Below, piece by piece: positions 1 to 7,073 of a stretch of DNA of 9,562 nucleotides. A model generated the notes under the pieces. It saw only the letters and a list, made by a program, of their open reading frames with translations. It did not search any database and was not told where the DNA came from. Source of the DNA: CAZEQD01 sp964514305 (GTDB lineage Bacteria; Acidobacteriota; Aminicenantia; Aminicenantales; Aminicenantaceae). The translations under genes were made by a program, and so were the position numbers. Positions within the stretch are counted from its first letter, which is position 1; every line of letters starts with the position of its first letter. The stretch covers positions 1 through 9,562 of the forward strand of contig CAZEQD010000071.1 in assembly GCA_964514305.1 (NCBI GenBank). The letters run 5' to 3'.

Positions 1-1325
1 CCTAAAGCTAAAAATTCTTCATTAGTCATAGATTCCAGCTTTTCTGGAGTTAGCTCAGTTTTTTCGGTGGACTTTTTTTCTACCTGGGGCAGAGACCAAA
101 AATCCAGGCTGAAAGAAGGTAAGCCCAGATGATAATAGGCCCATAACTCAAAAGCACCGTCTTTGGCCCGGGGCGGTTCCAGTCTTTTGGTCGAGATTTT
201 ATTTTTTTTCAGAAAATCTTTATATTGCTGGGAGAGTTCCTGATAGAATTTTAAATCTTCAGGCAAAGGATTAACCACTGCTCCCAGACCGAGAAAACTG
301 GCTATCATAGATTCTGTAACTTCCATGCCTTGAGGAACGAACTGTTTGACAAGATCCATTATTTCCTTCATGGTGTAAGTTCTTTCAGTATCGATATTGA
401 GCATTTTGCCTATGCGCTCGGGAATTTTAATTTTGGTCAGGTCAACAGCTCCTTTTCGACCCCCTCGAGGAGGGATTAGGCAGAAATTTGTTTCGCCAAA
501 AACGATTGTCATAGCTATTTCTCGGTGGCTGCAGATGAATTTAATCAGATTATAACTTTCCTCTTCGCTTCCGGACCAGAGACCGGCAGTTTTAGTGAAA
601 TATTTAAAAAGATGAGGGAAGTTAAGACCTATATCCACTCCCCCAGGACCATCTTCGTTATACTGGCCATCACCATCATTATCAATTCCTTCAGTGTAGA
701 GTTTATAAATTCCTCTTTCACCCTTAGTCCAATCAACTTTTTTCATTAACCTCGGCTCACCAGGCACCGGCAGCCACTGGCCTTCGGGGGCTTTTACCCG
801 CATCTTAGTGATTAGGCCGTCGCCGTTTAAATCCTCGGGCCCATCCTCATCCACTTTATCGTCTTTATCATCATTAAAAGGCTTCGAATTTCTGGCATCT
901 TCAATTAATGGCTTAGAGAAGTATTTTTCAGCTGCATCAGGATTGCCAACCGGAAGAATATACCACGTCTTATCTTTTCTGACTTCAGGCTTATTGATGA
1001 TTGACTGGCAGAGATATAAGGCGGCTTCACTGGAAAGAGGGATTGTTCCTTCAAGATTGGCTACAACCATGATTGCGGGCAGAGATTTAGATTTTTTGCC
1101 TATTTCAGGTCCAAGTTCGATAAGCAAGACATCTTTTCCGGAGGGGGACTCTGCTAACCTATAGAAGGCAGCTATCTGAGGGTGAGATTGAGCGAGAGAA
1201 CGCAGATACTGGCTTATTTCAGGAAGAGAATGATAGTGATCAAAGGTAAGTTTGGGCTGAGCTGAGAGGATCATCATAGAGAAAAAGAACATAAGAATTA
1301 AAATACTCCATTTTTTTCGTTTCAT
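1..1325 (-). CDS. Secreted M14 carboxypeptidase-like protein, apparently lacking the zinc site (partial, C-terminus off window)
   Basis: The frame is open for 441 codons from ATG at 1325 to the window edge. GAGG (minus strand, 1331-1334) lies 5 nt upstream of the start. Residues 1-22 form a signal peptide (basic MKRKK, hydrophobic core, LSA before Q23), so the product is probably exported. Family signs are two Asp-rich inserts typical of one M14 lineage (about 151-171 with DLNGDGLIT, and 213-227 with GIDNDGDG) leading into GGVDIGLNFP (228-237), which matches the M14 GVDLNRNFP motif. The catalytic residues are not conserved. The usual HGNE zinc motif reads E92-G-T-I95. The N-R of NRNF is G233-L234. 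The third zinc His position appears to be G277 (VFGETN). The late catalytic Glu region reads FSLDFW, with D408. The M14 fold is well supported, but zinc peptidase activity is doubtful and the protein may bind rather than cleave its ligand. It is divergent from the nuclease operon. Confidence 0.8.
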   Translation of the reverse strand, partial: MKRKKWSILILMFFFSMMILSAQPKLTFDHYHSLPEISQYLRSLAQSHPQIAAFYRLAESPSGKDVLLIELGPEIGKKSKSLPAIMVVANLEGTIPLSSEAALYLCQSIINKPEVRKDKTWYILPVGNPDAAEKYFSKPLIEDARNSKPFNDDKDDKVDEDGPEDLNGDGLITKMRVKAPEGQWLPVPGEPRLMKKVDWTKGERGIYKLYTEGIDNDGDGQYNEDGPGGVDIGLNFPHLFKYFTKTAGLWSGSEEESYNLIKFICSHREIAMTIVFGETNFCLIPPRGGRKGAVDLTKIKIPERIGKMLNIDTERTYTMKEIMDLVKQFVPQGMEVTESMIASFLGLGAVVNPLPEDLKFYQELSQQYKDFLKKNKISTKRLEPPRAKDGAFELWAYYHLGLPSFSLDFWSLPQVEKKSTEKTELTPEKLESMTNEEFLAL

Positions 1326-1359
1326 TTTAACCTCGTTGCTTTTAAGTTTTAATAAATTT

Positions 1360-1397
1360 AAAGTACTAAAGTATATAAAGCACTAAATTATATACTT
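1360..1397. repeat. Tandem 17-bp imperfect repeat with embedded 9-bp inverted repeat
   Basis: Two adjacent 17-base units, 1360-1376 and 1377-1393, match at 15 of 17 positions. Overlapping them is a perfect inverted repeat, AAGTATATA (1369-1377) and TATATACTT (1389-1397), with an 11-base spacer. The block lies 35-72 bases upstream of the minus-strand M14-like start, inside the divergent intergenic region, where an operator or UP-like element could sit. The minus-strand hexamer TATAAT (complement of 1387-1392) falls in the right arm and could be the -10 of the M14-like gene. No well-spaced -35 is visible; TTAACA at complement 1405-1410 is only 12 bp away. The region is very AT-rich, so chance is a real alternative. 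Confidence 0.4.
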
Positions 1398-1449
1398 GAA
1401 TTTGTGTTAAATAAATAACTTTTTGAGTTGGGCTGGCACTGAATAAGTT

Positions 1450-1478
1450 TTGCTAAATTAAGAGGCTGTGGCTATAAT
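1450..1478 (+). promoter_or_regulatory. Candidate sigma-70-type promoter for the nuclease operon
   Basis: A perfect -10 hexamer TATAAT at 1473-1478 is preceded by exactly 17 bases and a 4-of-6 -35 match, TTGCTA, at 1450-1455. Transcription would begin around 1485, just upstream of the possible leader ORF at 1495 and about 90 bases before the nuclease start at 1578. It is the only well-formed plus-strand promoter I see in the divergent region. Confidence 0.5.
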
Positions 1479-1494
1479 AAAGGACAAAGTAAAA

Positions 1495-1581
1495 ATGATT
1501 ACCTTTAAAAGAGTTCCAAGAAGCAGAGAAGCCCCTCAATTTTGGTCAAAAGTCTTGTTTTTTCATTTGAGGCAATTATGA
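1495..1581 (+). CDS. Possible 28-aa leader ORF overlapping the nuclease start
   Basis: ATG at 1495 opens 28 codons ending in TGA at 1579-1581. AGGA at 1481-1484 lies 10 nt upstream, a workable ribosome binding site. The stop overlaps the ATG of the nuclease gene as ATGA (1578-1581), the arrangement used for translational coupling. The peptide is basic (about seven Lys/Arg) with a short hydrophobic patch near the C-terminus, and I recognise no family. It could be a coupling or regulatory leader peptide, or an open frame arising by chance in a 5' leader. No feature other than the RBS and the overlap supports it. Confidence 0.3.
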   Translation: MITFKRVPRSREAPQFWSKVLFFHLRQL

Positions 1582-2639
1582 GAATTTTTCATACAGCTGA
1601 TATCCATTTAAAAGAATACGCTGATGAGAGGTGGCATACCTTAGAGAAGATAGTTGATGTTGCCCGTCAAGAAAAAATTGACCTTTTAATCATAAGCGGG
1701 GACCTTTTTGATAAAAATTATGAAGCTGATAAGCTTAGAGCTAAAATAAGACGACTCTTTTCCAAAACGGGCTTTAAGATTCTAATTATCCCTGGAAACC
1801 ATGACCAGGATTCTTACCCGCCTGGTTTTTACTTTGGAGAGGATGTTAAAATTTTGCGGGATTTGAAAAAGCCTTTTGAGAACCAGCAGCTCCGAGTCTG
1901 GGGTTTTCCTTTCGAATCCATTGATAGTGAGAAAATTCTTTATAAACTCTATCTGCTGGGCCAGGATTTAAGGAGGGATAAAAAAAATATTTTGCTTTAT
2001 CATGGGGAGCTGCTCGATTCTTTTTTTTCCCGGAAAGATTTTGGAGATGAGGGGCGAGAACGATATATGCCCCTTAAAATTTCTTACTTCGAGAATTTAA
2101 ACTTAGATTATGTCCTGGCGGGCCATTTTCATTCAAAATTCGAAGTCTTTAAATTGGAAAGAGGCGGATATTTTATCTATCCTGGTTCCCCCCTTTCAAT
2201 CACTAAAAGAGAAATAGGGAAAAGACGGGCAAATATCTTTGAACTGGGAAAGCCTCCCCAAGCATATCCCCTTAAAACTCCTTATTTTGAGGAAGTTATT
2301 ATAACTTTTAATCCACTCAAGAGACGAAATCCTTTAGAAGAAGTAAAAGAGAGAGTAAGTAAACTAGAAGCAGAAGCTAAGATTATATTGACTGTTAACG
2401 GCTTTGTAGATGGGCAAGTGTGGTCTTTAAACGAAGAAGAGCTTGTGGAAAAGATTAAAGAACTGACAGTGGCCAGGTGTGTGGAACAGCATTTTGAGTT
2501 TAAAGATATAAGTAAAATTTTGACTGATGATTTGTGGCTGAGCTTTAAAGAGAAAATGGAAAATTCTGGCCAGAGTCAAGAAGCAAAAAAAAGAATTGAG
2601 GAAGTAGCCATCCAGGCTTTTACAGAAAGGCGCCAGTGA
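1578..2639 (+). CDS. SbcD/Mre11/YhaO-like DNA repair metallophosphoesterase
   Basis: This 353-aa protein should be the Mn-dependent nuclease subunit of an Mre11-Rad50/SbcCD-type complex that processes DNA ends. The calcineurin-like phosphoesterase motifs appear in order: D8 and H10 (HTADIHL), D42 (SGDLFD), N74 and H75 (PGNHD), H142 (YHGE), then H183 and H185 (AGHFHS). The family motif YPGSPLSITKRE follows at 201-212. The nuclease domain covers about residues 1-225, and the remaining ~130 residues are a smaller C-terminal cap or ATPase-docking region. I chose ATG at 1578 because the protein then begins directly with the first beta-strand (MRIFHTADIH) and GAGG (1569-1572) lies 5 nt upstream. 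A longer TTG-initiated form from 1542 would add 12 unconserved residues. The gene overlaps the ATPase gene by four bases. It is nearer in style to Bacillus YhaO than to long SbcD. All catalytic residues are present. Confidence 0.9.
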   Translation: MRIFHTADIHLKEYADERWHTLEKIVDVARQEKIDLLIISGDLFDKNYEADKLRAKIRRLFSKTGFKILIIPGNHDQDSYPPGFYFGEDVKILRDLKKPFENQQLRVWGFPFESIDSEKILYKLYLLGQDLRRDKKNILLYHGELLDSFFSRKDFGDEGRERYMPLKISYFENLNLDYVLAGHFHSKFEVFKLERGGYFIYPGSPLSITKREIGKRRANIFELGKPPQAYPLKTPYFEEVIITFNPLKRRNPLEEVKERVSKLEAEAKIILTVNGFVDGQVWSLNEEELVEKIKELTVARCVEQHFEFKDISKILTDDLWLSFKEKMENSGQSQEAKKRIEEVAIQAFTERRQ

Positions 2640-4963
2640 AAATAAAGGAGTTTTCTATCGTTTGGTATGGACCTTTACCTTCTTCTGACCGGATATCTTT
2701 AACAGATTTCAATCTTTTTTGGGGAAAAAACGAAGATGGCAAAACCCTGACCATAGAGGCTTTAATCAAGCTCCTTTTGGGAAAAAGGGTTAAATATTTT
2801 GATAATGTGGACAGGGTAGAAGATAATCCGCAGGGATATGTAATTATAGGAGGTGATGATGGTCGAGAATTTAAGCTCCCAGATAAGGGGAGTTTAACGG
2901 ATTTAACTGGATTGACCCCTCTTTTATGCCGCAATATTTTCATCATTCGCAACAGTGATCTTTCCCTTGATCGGGAAAAGGAATTTTACACAAAATTAAC
3001 AGATCGTCTAACTGGACTAAGGACTGAAAAAATTATGGCCATTAAGAAAAAACTCCAGGAGATTGGCAAACTTACCCGGGCCGATAGTCAGGCTGATTTT
3101 TCAGACAGTCAGGATTTTGGCAAAATAAAGTCACGATTGGAAGAGGCTAAAGTACTGATAGTCAAAATTGAAAACCTGGAGCAGGCAGTTAAGGCAGAAA
3201 ATTATGACCGGCTGGAGGAAGACTATGTTAGCCAGGAGCAAGAATTAAAAAAACTCAGCCTCTATTTAGAAGATTTAGAAAAAGCCAGAAAAAGAGAAAG
3301 CTATGAAAAAGGGAAAAATGCACTCCAAATGCTTAAGCAAGCCTTAGCCAAGTTCAAGGCTCTGGATGTTTTTGATGAGGAAGGTGAGAGCCGCTGGCAG
3401 CGATGTCAGCAAGATCTAAAAAGCTTGTCTAAAGAGAAAGAAAATCTCCAGAAAGAGGTCAATCATCAGCAGCAGGAATTAAAAACAATAGAAAAAAAAT
3501 TAAAAGAAATAAAGAAAGTATTTCAGGTTTTAAAAACAAGAAAAGTACACCTGGATGAAATTAGGCTTCAGCTAACCGATTACTGCCGACGACGAGAAGG
3601 TTTGGCTCAGAAAGAAGGGAAAAGCAAACTGGCTTTATTCTTGGCTCCTTTAACTTTATTGCTTACAGGAATTTCTCTGGTGGGAATTATAGTTCAGCCT
3701 ATTTTTATATTTTATTTTTTGGTGGTTATTTTTGGTTTAAGCTCTTTGGTCGGCTGGTTTTATTATTTCAATTTTATAAGAAAAAAAGATCTTCTCTCTC
3801 GCCAATTAGAAAAATTAAGAACAGAATTAGCCCGCTTTGGCTTGAGTTCGGACAGCTTAGAAGGAATTCTTTTTAATCTTCAGAAATTCGAGGAGGAGTT
3901 TAAGCAGGTTAGTGAGGAAGTTCAAGAATTAGAAATGGGCAAGGGGATTTTGATCAGAAAAATTGATGAACTTAGACAGCAAAATATTCCAGCCATTGAA
4001 GCCAAGATAAATCAAGCCCGGGAGATAATTGATGAACTTAAAATGAAGTCTGGCCTGAAGACATTATCCCAATACTCAGAAAAATTGAAGATTAAACAGG
4101 AGCAAAAGCGCATTCTGGCTAGCCAGCAGAGTGTTTTGGAAAACTTTTTTGAAGCCGAACAGGCTCCTTTGGAAAGGAGTGTTTTATATTGGGAAAAAGA
4201 AATTAAAAGAATGGAGAGGTATAAAGATCAAGCCAAAGATTTAAGATATGATGAGGAAACTGAAACAGAGCTCAAGAAAAAAATAGAAATCACCAAAAAA
4301 AGCTTGGAGGAAACAAAAGAAAAGCTTAAATCTATTCAGCAACAACTATCAGAAATAGAAAGAGAGGCAAATAGAATTTTGCAGATGGACGATGAGTATC
4401 TTTACTGTCAAACTTCAGTTGACTTGGAGGCAGTAAAAAGTAAATTATTTGAGTTTATTGAAGAAAATGAAAAGCGGAAGCAAGCCGTCCTGGCCGCTCT
4501 CAGGATTTTTGAAGATGTTGAAAAGGAAGAGAGAGAAAAAGTGGCTCAACTATTTGGCCGCCAAAGCCCTGTGACTGCCTATTTTAATAAAATTACTGGC
4601 GGAATTTATCAGGAAGTAAGCTTTAATCAAGACAGTAGTCGCATCCAGGTTCAACTTAAAAATGGTCAAGTTTTAGAAACCAATCAATTATCGGCTGGCA
4701 CTTACGATCAGCTTTATTTTTCCATCCGACTTGCCTTAGGTGAAAAACTTTTAAATAAAAATAAGGGTTTTTTTATTCTTGATGATCCCTTTGTCAAAGC
4801 TGATCCCATCAGATTGAAAAGCCAACTGGAGATGCTGAAAGAGATATCCAGATTAGGCTGGCAGGTGCTCTATTTTTCGGCCAAAGGAGAAATTAAAGAA
4901 AGTTTAAAGGAGGACATTCAGCAGGGGAAAGTTAACCTAATCGAAATTAAAAGTATTTATTAA
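2636..4963 (+). CDS. SbcC/Rad50/YhaN-like AAA ATPase with transmembrane hairpin in the coiled coil
   Basis: This 775-aa protein has SMC/Rad50 architecture and is the expected ATPase partner of the upstream nuclease. The N-terminal ATPase lobe carries Walker A, GKNEDGKT (30-37). Long charged coiled coils span about 165-320 and 385-610. The C-terminal lobe has the signature LSAGTYDQLYFSIRLAL (685-701) and Walker B FFILDDPF (712-719), then the D-loop region KADP. The LSAGTYDQLY and LDDPF forms are typical of YhaN-like proteins. Between the coiled coils (331-380) are two hydrophobic segments, predicted to be membrane helices, in place of a zinc hook, and no CxxC exists anywhere in the protein. 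The usual switch-His position reads FSAK (747-750). The GTG start at 2636 overlaps the nuclease stop (GTGA), with AAGG (2627-2630) 5 nt upstream. It is shorter than E. coli SbcC (about 1050 aa). Fold and pairing are secure; membrane tethering is predicted from hydrophobicity. Confidence 0.9.
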   Translation: MKIKEFSIVWYGPLPSSDRISLTDFNLFWGKNEDGKTLTIEALIKLLLGKRVKYFDNVDRVEDNPQGYVIIGGDDGREFKLPDKGSLTDLTGLTPLLCRNIFIIRNSDLSLDREKEFYTKLTDRLTGLRTEKIMAIKKKLQEIGKLTRADSQADFSDSQDFGKIKSRLEEAKVLIVKIENLEQAVKAENYDRLEEDYVSQEQELKKLSLYLEDLEKARKRESYEKGKNALQMLKQALAKFKALDVFDEEGESRWQRCQQDLKSLSKEKENLQKEVNHQQQELKTIEKKLKEIKKVFQVLKTRKVHLDEIRLQLTDYCRRREGLAQKEGKSKLALFLAPLTLLLTGISLVGIIVQPIFIFYFLVVIFGLSSLVGWFYYFNFIRKKDLLSRQLEKLRTELARFGLSSDSLEGILFNLQKFEEEFKQVSEEVQELEMGKGILIRKIDELRQQNIPAIEAKINQAREIIDELKMKSGLKTLSQYSEKLKIKQEQKRILASQQSVLENFFEAEQAPLERSVLYWEKEIKRMERYKDQAKDLRYDEETETELKKKIEITKKSLEETKEKLKSIQQQLSEIEREANRILQMDDEYLYCQTSVDLEAVKSKLFEFIEENEKRKQAVLAALRIFEDVEKEEREKVAQLFGRQSPVTAYFNKITGGIYQEVSFNQDSSRIQVQLKNGQVLETNQLSAGTYDQLYFSIRLALGEKLLNKNKGFFILDDPFVKADPIRLKSQLEMLKEISRLGWQVLYFSAKGEIKESLKEDIQQGKVNLIEIKSIY

Positions 4964-4973
4964 GACCAACAAA

Positions 4974-6470
4974 ATGAAGTTTGAAAGATTTAGCTTAAAG
5001 AGGGAAAAAATAAAATTTTCTTTTTGGGCTGGGATTATGGTTTTAATTTTTTTGTTTCTTGCTCAGTGTGAGACTTATCATTCTATTAGAAAGCGAAGAA
5101 TAAAATCTGTAGAAAAAGGTCTCCTTAAGGCAGTTGTTTTTAAAGGTCAAAAGCCTGAGAGAATGAAACTCAGCCAGCGGATGAAATATTACCGAGTACC
5201 GGCAGTCAGTATAGCTGTTATAGACAAATTTCACCTGGACTGGGCCAGGGCTTATGGTCGAAAAAATATTGAAATTCCCGAACCAGCAACTGTTGATACT
5301 CTCTTTCAAGCTGCTTCTCTCAGCCAATCTGTTTCAGCTTTGGCCGCTCTCTATTTAGTCCAGCAAGGCCGCCTCCAACTTGATGATGATCTTGGGGCAA
5401 GAGTCCGGAGCTGGAATGTACTGCTGCCCCAAAAAAGAGGAAGGCCTAAAATAAGCCTGCAGCAACTCTTGACTCATAGCGCTGGCCTGGCCGAGGTTGA
5501 ATACCCGGGTTATAAGTTTTCTGAGGAATTACCGAGTCTGGAGCAAATCCTTCGAGGCGAAAAGCCAGCTAAGACTCCTCGGCCTTGGATTTCTTTAGTC
5601 CCTGGCTCAGAAATTAGGTATTCTGAAGCTGGTTATCTAATTTTGCAGCGGTTGATTGAGGAGCTGGAGAAAAAATCATTTCCTCAGTTTATGAAAGAGG
5701 CAATTTTCAGGCCTTTAGAGATGGACAACAGTGGATTCTGGTGTCCACTCCCTCCTCAGCTCAGCCAGCGAGCTGCTTGCGGACACCTGCGCCAGGGCGA
5801 TCCTTTAGAGGAAAAATATTATTTATATCCTGAGCTGGCTGCGACTGGTCTCTGGGCAACGGCCTCTGACCTGGCCCAGCTGGCCGTGGAGATTATGTCC
5901 AGTGCTATGGGACATACTTCCAGGCTAATTTTTCCGACTTTTGCCCAAGCTATGCTTACAGCTCAGGTTGGCAACCAGGGGTTTGGTTTCAAAGTGGAAG
6001 GTGAAGGAGACAGCCTCCATTTTTATCAAAGCGGTCATAACAAAGGATTTGATTGTTTTTTGGTAGGTTACCCTGTTAGAGGCCAGGGTGCTGTAATTAT
6101 GACTAACAGCGATAATGGTGGTTATCTCATTGATGAAATTTTGCGGGCAATTTCAGCTGCTTATGGTTGGCCCCATTTTAAGCCAGAAGTAAAACCTCTC
6201 TATAGACTGCAGCCGTCCATCTATGACCAATATGTGGGGCGTTACCAAGTCAGTACGGATTATTACCTGGATATTACTCATCAGGATTATACCTTAATTG
6301 TTAAACCTACCGGTCAGGCTCCTACTAAATTTTATGTGGAAAGCCAGACTATATTCTTTGCTACAGATCCTTACATTCAGATTCAGTTTGTCAGAGATAA
6401 TCAAGGGAAAATCAGCGGCCTTATCTTAAGAGAAAAGAGAATAAAGATGGAAGCTAAAAAAATAGAATGA
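4974..6470 (+). CDS. Beta-lactamase/Pab87-like serine hydrolase family protein with degenerate catalytic motifs
   Basis: This 498-aa protein is of the PF00144 class. An N-terminal signal or anchor (basic to residue 14, hydrophobic 15-30) ends in LAQC, with C32 at a lipoprotein-like position, but Gln at -1 makes a lipobox weak. The hydrolase domain spans about 65-400 and aligns with Pab87-like peptidases: FQAASLSQ (111-118), the LTHSAGL motif (166-172), YSEAGY (216-221), MTNSDNGG (376-383) and YGWP (397-400). A C-terminal DUF3471-like barrel (about 405-498, YVGRY) follows. The SxxK motif reads S115-L-S-Q118, so the general-base Lys is Gln. The Tyr motif is YSE. The His of the HGG/HSG motif appears to be Q352 (QSGHNKGF). 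The nucleophile Ser and Tyr remain. The start is 10 nt after the ATPase stop with no clear Shine-Dalgarno; ATG at 5037 is possible but would drop the basic n-region. Peptidase or esterase activity is uncertain, and a binding role is possible. Confidence 0.8.
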   Translation: MKFERFSLKREKIKFSFWAGIMVLIFLFLAQCETYHSIRKRRIKSVEKGLLKAVVFKGQKPERMKLSQRMKYYRVPAVSIAVIDKFHLDWARAYGRKNIEIPEPATVDTLFQAASLSQSVSALAALYLVQQGRLQLDDDLGARVRSWNVLLPQKRGRPKISLQQLLTHSAGLAEVEYPGYKFSEELPSLEQILRGEKPAKTPRPWISLVPGSEIRYSEAGYLILQRLIEELEKKSFPQFMKEAIFRPLEMDNSGFWCPLPPQLSQRAACGHLRQGDPLEEKYYLYPELAATGLWATASDLAQLAVEIMSSAMGHTSRLIFPTFAQAMLTAQVGNQGFGFKVEGEGDSLHFYQSGHNKGFDCFLVGYPVRGQGAVIMTNSDNGGYLIDEILRAISAAYGWPHFKPEVKPLYRLQPSIYDQYVGRYQVSTDYYLDITHQDYTLIVKPTGQAPTKFYVESQTIFFATDPYIQIQFVRDNQGKISGLILREKRIKMEAKKIE

Positions 6471-6510
6471 AGAGCGGTTTGATCCTTTTTCGGCAGAAAG
6501 GAGAAATATT

Positions 6511-7038
6511 ATGACTGATGAAACCTCAAATTTTCATTTTAAATTGATGTCGCTTTCTTTTAAAATCAGAGATTTTTTGCAGCCCAGAAAAAAAATTTTG
6601 GAGGAAGTAGGTATAAAAGAAGGCTTTAAAGTTCTTGATTTCGGTTGTGGTCCTGGCAGCTATATTGAGCCTCTAGCTGAAATGGTTGGACCTCAGGGAA
6701 AGATTTATGCTTTGGATATAAATCCCTTAGCCCTTAAGAAGGTTGAAAAGTTAGCGCTCAGAAAAAAGCTAAAGAATGTCATCACTATCCTTTCAAAAGA
6801 TAAAATAGAGCTTAGCGATTCCTGTCTTGATTTGGTTCTTTTGTATGATACTTTACATGAATTAGCTAAGCCTGATGATGTTTTAAAGGAAGTTTATCGT
6901 GTATTAAAACCAGAGGGAAGACTTTCTGTTAGCGATCATCACTTAAAAGAGGAGGACATTGTGGCAGCCATCGCTAGAAATGGATGGTTCCAGTTTGTAG
7001 GAAAAAGGCCAAAAACATATAGCTTTCTAAAAGTGTAA
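6511..7038 (+). CDS. Small class I SAM-dependent methyltransferase
   Basis: This 175-aa cytoplasmic protein has a Rossmann-like SAM-binding core. Motif I is VLDFGCGPGS (41-50). An acidic residue ends beta-2 (D69 in YALDINP) and should bind the SAM ribose. A motif IV-like segment is DLVLLYDTLHE (107-117), and the post-IV motif VLKEVYRVLKPEGRLSVSD (124-142) is typical of UbiE/Methyltransf_11-type enzymes. The C-terminus is short, so no substrate domain is visible and the substrate is unknown. AAAGGAG (6497-6503) sits 7 nt before the ATG. The gene is 40 nt downstream of the beta-lactamase-like gene and 35 nt upstream of the DUF364 gene, which suggests co-transcription. The lack of a cysteine set argues against an ArsM-type arsenite methyltransferase. 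Confidence 0.85.
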   Translation: MTDETSNFHFKLMSLSFKIRDFLQPRKKILEEVGIKEGFKVLDFGCGPGSYIEPLAEMVGPQGKIYALDINPLALKKVEKLALRKKLKNVITILSKDKIELSDSCLDLVLLYDTLHELAKPDDVLKEVYRVLKPEGRLSVSDHHLKEEDIVAAIARNGWFQFVGKRPKTYSFLKV

Positions 7039-7073
7039 GCTCAGACTTTATTGGCTTTGTGTATTTTGGATAA

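Noticed and set aside
525..1164. Plus-strand open frames at 525-749 and 808-1164
   Set aside because: They lie antisense to the M14-like gene, whose minus-strand frame has a signal peptide and recognisable M14 motifs. They have no RBS and their translations are low-complexity Ser/Phe-rich.
1542..1577. TTG start adding 12 residues to the nuclease
   Set aside because: The conserved fold begins at the ATG at 1578, which has its own GAGG; the added residues are unlike the family N-terminus.
2620..2952. Minus-strand open frame over the ATPase N-terminus
   Set aside because: It is antisense to the Walker A region of the ATPase, which is clearly the coding strand.
5058..5071. Lipoprotein signal (LAQC) in the serine-hydrolase-like protein
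   Set aside because: Cys32 is well placed, but Gln at -1 is not a normal lipobox residue, so it was not called as a separate feature.
5043..5327. Minus-strand open frame in the serine-hydrolase-like gene
   Set aside because: It is antisense to a well-supported domain and has no family resemblance.
6511..7038. Arsenite methyltransferase (ArsM) identity for the methyltransferase
   Set aside because: The protein is too short and lacks the conserved cysteine set; the metal-related neighbour alone is not evidence.
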